Assembly (NCBI GenBank): GCA_002309055.1 | Contig: DBWO01000051.1 | Coordinates: 35,001-99,000 of the forward strand | Source: Ruminococcaceae bacterium UBA1236 | GTDB lineage: Bacteria > Bacillota > Clostridia > Oscillospirales > Acutalibacteraceae | Direction: 5' to 3' | Length of the DNA stretch: 64,000 nt | Part shown: positions 61,178 to 64,000 of the stretch, one piece after another | How positions within the stretch are numbered: position 1 is the stretch's first letter | How the letters are laid out: each line of letters begins with the position of its first letter | Position numbers and translations under genes: made by a program | Notes under the pieces: generated by a model | What the model saw: only the letters and a program-made list of their open reading frames with translations | The model's database searches: none | Told to the model about the DNA's origin: nothing

Positions 61178-62029
61178 TCACCTCGTTCCTTTTATAATTT
61201 CTTCTGTTTCTTTCTTTTTTACCGGCCGTGTGAGCACAAGAATTATCCACGTCATAAGTATCGGCGCTGCGAGAACCGGAGCCACTATCAGCGGATCAAT
61301 CCTGACCGCTTCGGAGGTTACGGCCGCGCTTCCTTCTTTTGTTGCCACACGGTGGCCGCGCACAAGCAATCTGTGCGTATTGATTCCGTAAGGCGTGCAT
61401 GTCACAAGCGTGCAGTAATCCCTGCCTTCTTCAAGCGCGAGATTGGAAAAATCCTCAGGCACAACTATGTGAATCTGATCCACCTCATAGGTCAGCACCT
61501 CGCCCATTACGTTCAGAGTGAACTGATCTCCCGGCATAAGCTTGTCAATATCCGTGAAAAGCTTTGACGACGGAAGTCCGCGGTGACCGGAAACTATGCA
61601 GTGGCTTGTTTCGCCGCCTACGGGCAGGGAAGAACCTTCAATATGGCCGATTGCCCTCTGAAGAACTCTTTCCTCAACTCCGTGATAAACGGGCAGCATA
61701 ATTTTGAGCTTGGGAATTTCTATATAACCCATAATTCCGCTGCCGTCAATATTCAGCAAAGAATCGTACTCGGCTCTCTGAATATCATTCATTTTCCAGA
61801 CCATGCCGTTTGCGGCAACAGTCCTGTTATATTCTCTCGCAAGTTCAATTTCTTTTTTCAGAAACCCCTGATTGAGATTCCTGATTTCCTTTTCATATCC
61901 CAGCACCGCCTGTGTCTGATGATATGCGTTCCATCTGTTTGAAACAGCCGGATACAGCATCAGCGACAAACCGACCAGAAATATGAGAACAAGCAGAGCC
62001 GTTGACAATCTTCCGCTTTTGCGTTTCAT
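61178..62029 (-). CDS. srtC: Class C (pilin) sortase
   Basis: Membrane transpeptidase of 283 residues that polymerises pilins. N-terminal helix (TALLVLIFLVGLSLMLYPAV), then MGYIEIPKLKIMLPVYHG, catalytic His in CIVSGHRGLPSSKLFTDID, catalytic Cys in YCTLVTCTPYGINTHRLLVRG with the Arg, and a second C-terminal helix (LIVAPVLAAPILMTWIILVL), the topology typical of class C. No clear DPF/DPW lid motif is visible. ATG 62029 is ten bases after the major pilin gene. Confidence 0.93.
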   Translation of the reverse strand: MKRKSGRLSTALLVLIFLVGLSLMLYPAVSNRWNAYHQTQAVLGYEKEIRNLNQGFLKKEIELAREYNRTVAANGMVWKMNDIQRAEYDSLLNIDGSGIMGYIEIPKLKIMLPVYHGVEERVLQRAIGHIEGSSLPVGGETSHCIVSGHRGLPSSKLFTDIDKLMPGDQFTLNVMGEVLTYEVDQIHIVVPEDFSNLALEEGRDYCTLVTCTPYGINTHRLLVRGHRVATKEGSAAVTSEAVRIDPLIVAPVLAAPILMTWIILVLTRPVKKKETEEIIKGTR

Positions 62030-62038
62030 TTATGATAA

Positions 62039-63577
62039 TCAGCCGTTTGCTTTGCTTTTCATCTTGCGCTTTGCAATGAGAAGGATGCCCGCGCCGAGAA
62101 CAAGGATAGCGCCGAGAGTATAGAAAATCGTGGTACCGATTCCGCCGGTTCCGGGAAGCTCAACGCCCTTCTTGTTTACTATAGGCTGTTCAATGGTAAC
62201 ATTATGACCGACTGTTTTGCTGTCAACTGTAACGGTGACATCTGCACTGAGCTTGTTGTAGCCGGTGGGAGGGGCGATTTCTTCAATCAGATAGGTGCCG
62301 TCCGCGATGCCTTCAAAGACTGCCTTGCCGTCAGTGCCTGAGATTGCAACAGTTGCGTCGGCTTTATTTGCAACCCATGTAACTTCTTTTGTGCTAGGAT
62401 CCTGCTTGTAGTATTTGACATCTGTGCCCTCGGTCTTTTTGAGAACGAATTGTGCGCCCTGAAGTTTAGTTGCGTCAGCGGATTCGGAGTCAACCTTGTT
62501 AATCTGAATCGTGCTGGTGTAAATCTTGACTTCAACGGGAGTGCTGTTGCTGGTAGTTGTGCCGTCGGTAATCGTGGGATCGTTGCTGTATGTAAGCTGG
62601 GCATTGTTTGATTCCTCGGCTGCTTCGTTTGCGGGACGGTTTCTGAGCGCGTTGGAGGTGATTGTCGCCGAATAGGTAACGGTGATTTCATCGCCGACAT
62701 TGTAACGGGTTGTATCGTTTATATTCTTGATTTTGAATGAAAATCCGGTTGTTGAAACTGTCTTGTCCTCAAGGTCGGTATCTGTGAGAGTGTTTGAGCC
62801 GACGGTGATTGTAAGTGAATCTGTGTCGAACGCAAGACCCGCGGACATTTCGTCGGAAATCTTGTAGATATATGTTGTGTAACCTGTGGTATCGGGAACA
62901 ACGCCTTTGATTGTAAAGTCGAGGGTATCGCCGATATCGTAACTGCCGTCGGTTTCGCCTGAGCCGACAGTCTTTTCAATGGTCGGGAACTCTGATTTCG
63001 CAACTATTTCCTGAGTGAAATCTGTGGAAGTAAGAGCGCAGACAGAAGCGTTTGTTCCTTTAAGCTGAGTCGCGCCGTAAGGATAAACAAGATAATAACC
63101 GAGGTCGAGGTTTGTGAAGTTTACCTCCATCGGAGTTGTTCCTGCTGAAGGAGCGTTCTGAGAAGCGGTGGCAGCAACGGGCTTGCTGATAACATATGCC
63201 TGCGCCTTCTTTGAAAACTCTGCTACATTCGCGTCAGTAATGTTGATATATTTGGTTGCGCTGTTAAATGTGGTAACGGGCAGTGAGTTTGTGGAATCGG
63301 TATCGGAAAGATACGCGGCGCCCGCGCCGGTGGTGAAGAAATCTGTCCAGTCCGAGTTAACCTCATAGTAAACGCCGTTGATTACGGGGTTGTCGGGATC
63401 GGTTTCGTCAACATCTGCCGACATATCAAAAATGCGGTAAATGTTGTAAGTCTTTTCGGGCGTAACATCAGTAACCTTGATTGCGCCCTTGTGATCAGCC
63501 GCGAAAGCCGGCGCTGCCGACACCGCGACAAGAATTACTGCAAATAAAACAGCTGAAATTCTTTTAATGGTTTTCAT
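62039..63577 (-). CDS. Major pilin, LPGTG-anchored, isopeptide-type domains
   Basis: Backbone pilin of 512 residues. Signal peptide to about 27 (APAFAA), N-terminal domain with KTYNIYRIFDM, then VAKSEFPTIEKTV in which the first Lys occupies the pilin-motif position although the usual Tyr-Pro before it is missing. Two further beta domains follow, the last SpaA-like (INKVDSESADATKLQGAQF) with E-box YLIEEIAPPTGYN. Sorting signal LPGTG at 474-478 (62144-62158), a membrane helix and basic tail. ATG 63577 follows AAGGAG. Confidence 0.92.
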   Translation of the reverse strand: MKTIKRISAVLFAVILVAVSAAPAFAADHKGAIKVTDVTPEKTYNIYRIFDMSADVDETDPDNPVINGVYYEVNSDWTDFFTTGAGAAYLSDTDSTNSLPVTTFNSATKYINITDANVAEFSKKAQAYVISKPVAATASQNAPSAGTTPMEVNFTNLDLGYYLVYPYGATQLKGTNASVCALTSTDFTQEIVAKSEFPTIEKTVGSGETDGSYDIGDTLDFTIKGVVPDTTGYTTYIYKISDEMSAGLAFDTDSLTITVGSNTLTDTDLEDKTVSTTGFSFKIKNINDTTRYNVGDEITVTYSATITSNALRNRPANEAAEESNNAQLTYSNDPTITDGTTTSNSTPVEVKIYTSTIQINKVDSESADATKLQGAQFVLKKTEGTDVKYYKQDPSTKEVTWVANKADATVAISGTDGKAVFEGIADGTYLIEEIAPPTGYNKLSADVTVTVDSKTVGHNVTIEQPIVNKKGVELPGTGGIGTTIFYTLGAILVLGAGILLIAKRKMKSKANG

Positions 63578-63616
63578 AATTTGTCTCCTTAACTTTAATT
63601 ATATATCGGTTGATGT

Positions 63617-64000
63617 TTATGCTTTTACTGCGTCACGTCTGCGGCGCACAATGTAAATCCATGCCGCGGCTGTCATCAGCAGCGCTCCGGCGGTGATGTG
63701 GAAGAAGATTCCGCTGCCGCCTGTCATAGGCAGGGTGTGACCGCTCATCGTGTTTGTAACCTGAACTGTTACGGGAGCAGTTCCGTTCGATAATGTGGTG
63801 GAACCCGCATACGTGCGCTCGTTGCCGTTTTGCTTCACGATGACCTTATCCGCGTAAACCGCTATCGTTATAACGGGATCGGCAGGCATTGCGTAGCCTT
63901 CCGGCTGTTTGGTTTCAATCAGCTCGTAATTCGTCGCCCCTGCATTGGGACCGCCCGTGTGGGCAAGGTTGAATACCGAGACACCCGATGCCGAAAGCAT
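63617..64000 (-). CDS. Pilin/adhesin, C-terminal part (runs off right edge)
   Basis: At least the last 127 residues of a sortase-anchored protein; the frame is open at the window edge, so the ATG at the border need not be the start. YELIETKQPEGYAMP is an E-box of a SpaA-like isopeptide domain, followed by IAVYADKVIVKQNGN strands, the sorting signal LPMTG (63719-63733), a membrane helix and RRRRDAVKA. First gene seen of the pilus operon, probably the large tip adhesin. Gap of 39 bp to the major pilin gene. Confidence 0.88.
   Translation of the reverse strand: MLSASGVSVFNLAHTGGPNAGATNYELIETKQPEGYAMPADPVITIAVYADKVIVKQNGNERTYAGSTTLSNGTAPVTVQVTNTMSGHTLPMTGGSGIFFHITAGALLMTAAAWIYIVRRRRDAVKA

Noticed and set aside
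1..64000. tRNA, rRNA, transposase, integrase, phage or toxin-antitoxin genes
   Set aside because: None found. All gaps over about 200 bp contain only promoters, terminators or AT-rich sequence.

Overview
The window looks like a chromosomal segment of a Gram-positive, probably anaerobic and gut-associated member of the Clostridia (Oscillospiraceae/Ruminococcaceae-like). This is inferred from gene content and order. The Firmicute housekeeping string yicC-remA-gmk-rpoZ-priA-def-fmt-rsmB-rlmN-prpC-prkC-rsgA is present, as are scpA-scpB with ytfI/ytfJ-like sporulation-associated genes, lipoproteins with Gram-positive lipoboxes, an LPXTG pilus operon with sortases, a CIRCE (HrcA) operator before clpB, and strong Shine-Dalgarno sequences. 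I see no rRNA, tRNA, CRISPR array, insertion sequence or phage gene.

Layout. 1-967: start of an FtsK/SpoIIIE translocase leaving the window. 1169-5049 (+): a sirtuin, then a three-gene flavoprotein cluster (GlpA-like oxidoreductase with a C-terminal 2Fe-2S domain, second FAD oxidoreductase, DUF1667 Cys protein). 5150-27893 (-): 25 genes with no gap above about 60 bp and many overlaps, headed by a repeat lipoprotein and a two-component system and running through prmC, scpAB, ytfIJ, rluB, translation and rRNA-modification genes to the PASTA kinase/PP2C pair and rsgA. 28183-33608 (-): a lipoprotein, a YfcC-type carrier and clpB. 33866-38736: an unclassified 507-residue protein, a secreted zinc-ribbon protein on the other strand, and L-rhamnose isomerase plus rhamnulose-1-phosphate aldolase without a kinase between them. 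38798-48064 (-): mostly exported proteins, including a GH3-type adenylating enzyme followed by two secreted LCAT-like alpha/beta-hydrolase paralogues with cysteine at the nucleophile position, then (upstream) a metallophosphoesterase, an LRR lipoprotein and an MltG lipoprotein. 48164-54470 (-): uvrB-uvrA followed by a sugar-kinase-like APH protein and a small unknown. 54643-59229: lipoprotein, DUF4342/EamA/phosphoesterase operon, membrane diguanylate cyclase. 59392-64000 (-): pilus operon with three sorted pilins and two sortases, cut by the right edge.

How the genes work together. The long minus-strand block couples translation (def, fmt, rsmB, rlmN, rsgA, prmC, rluB), nucleotide and RNA polymerase functions (gmk, rpoZ), replication restart and segregation (priA, scpAB) and envelope signalling (prkC/prpC, two-component system). 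The most unusual part is 39.6-46.5 kb: an acyl-adenylating GH3 enzyme transcribed with two secreted Cys-elbow hydrolases, whose C-terminal amphipathic tail recurs on the neighbouring exported phosphoesterase. This suggests a common surface-retention device and a possible acyl-amide chemistry system.

Start codons were chosen by Shine-Dalgarno spacing. Promoters and terminators are pattern calls made by eye. Protein functions rest on recognised motifs, without database searches.
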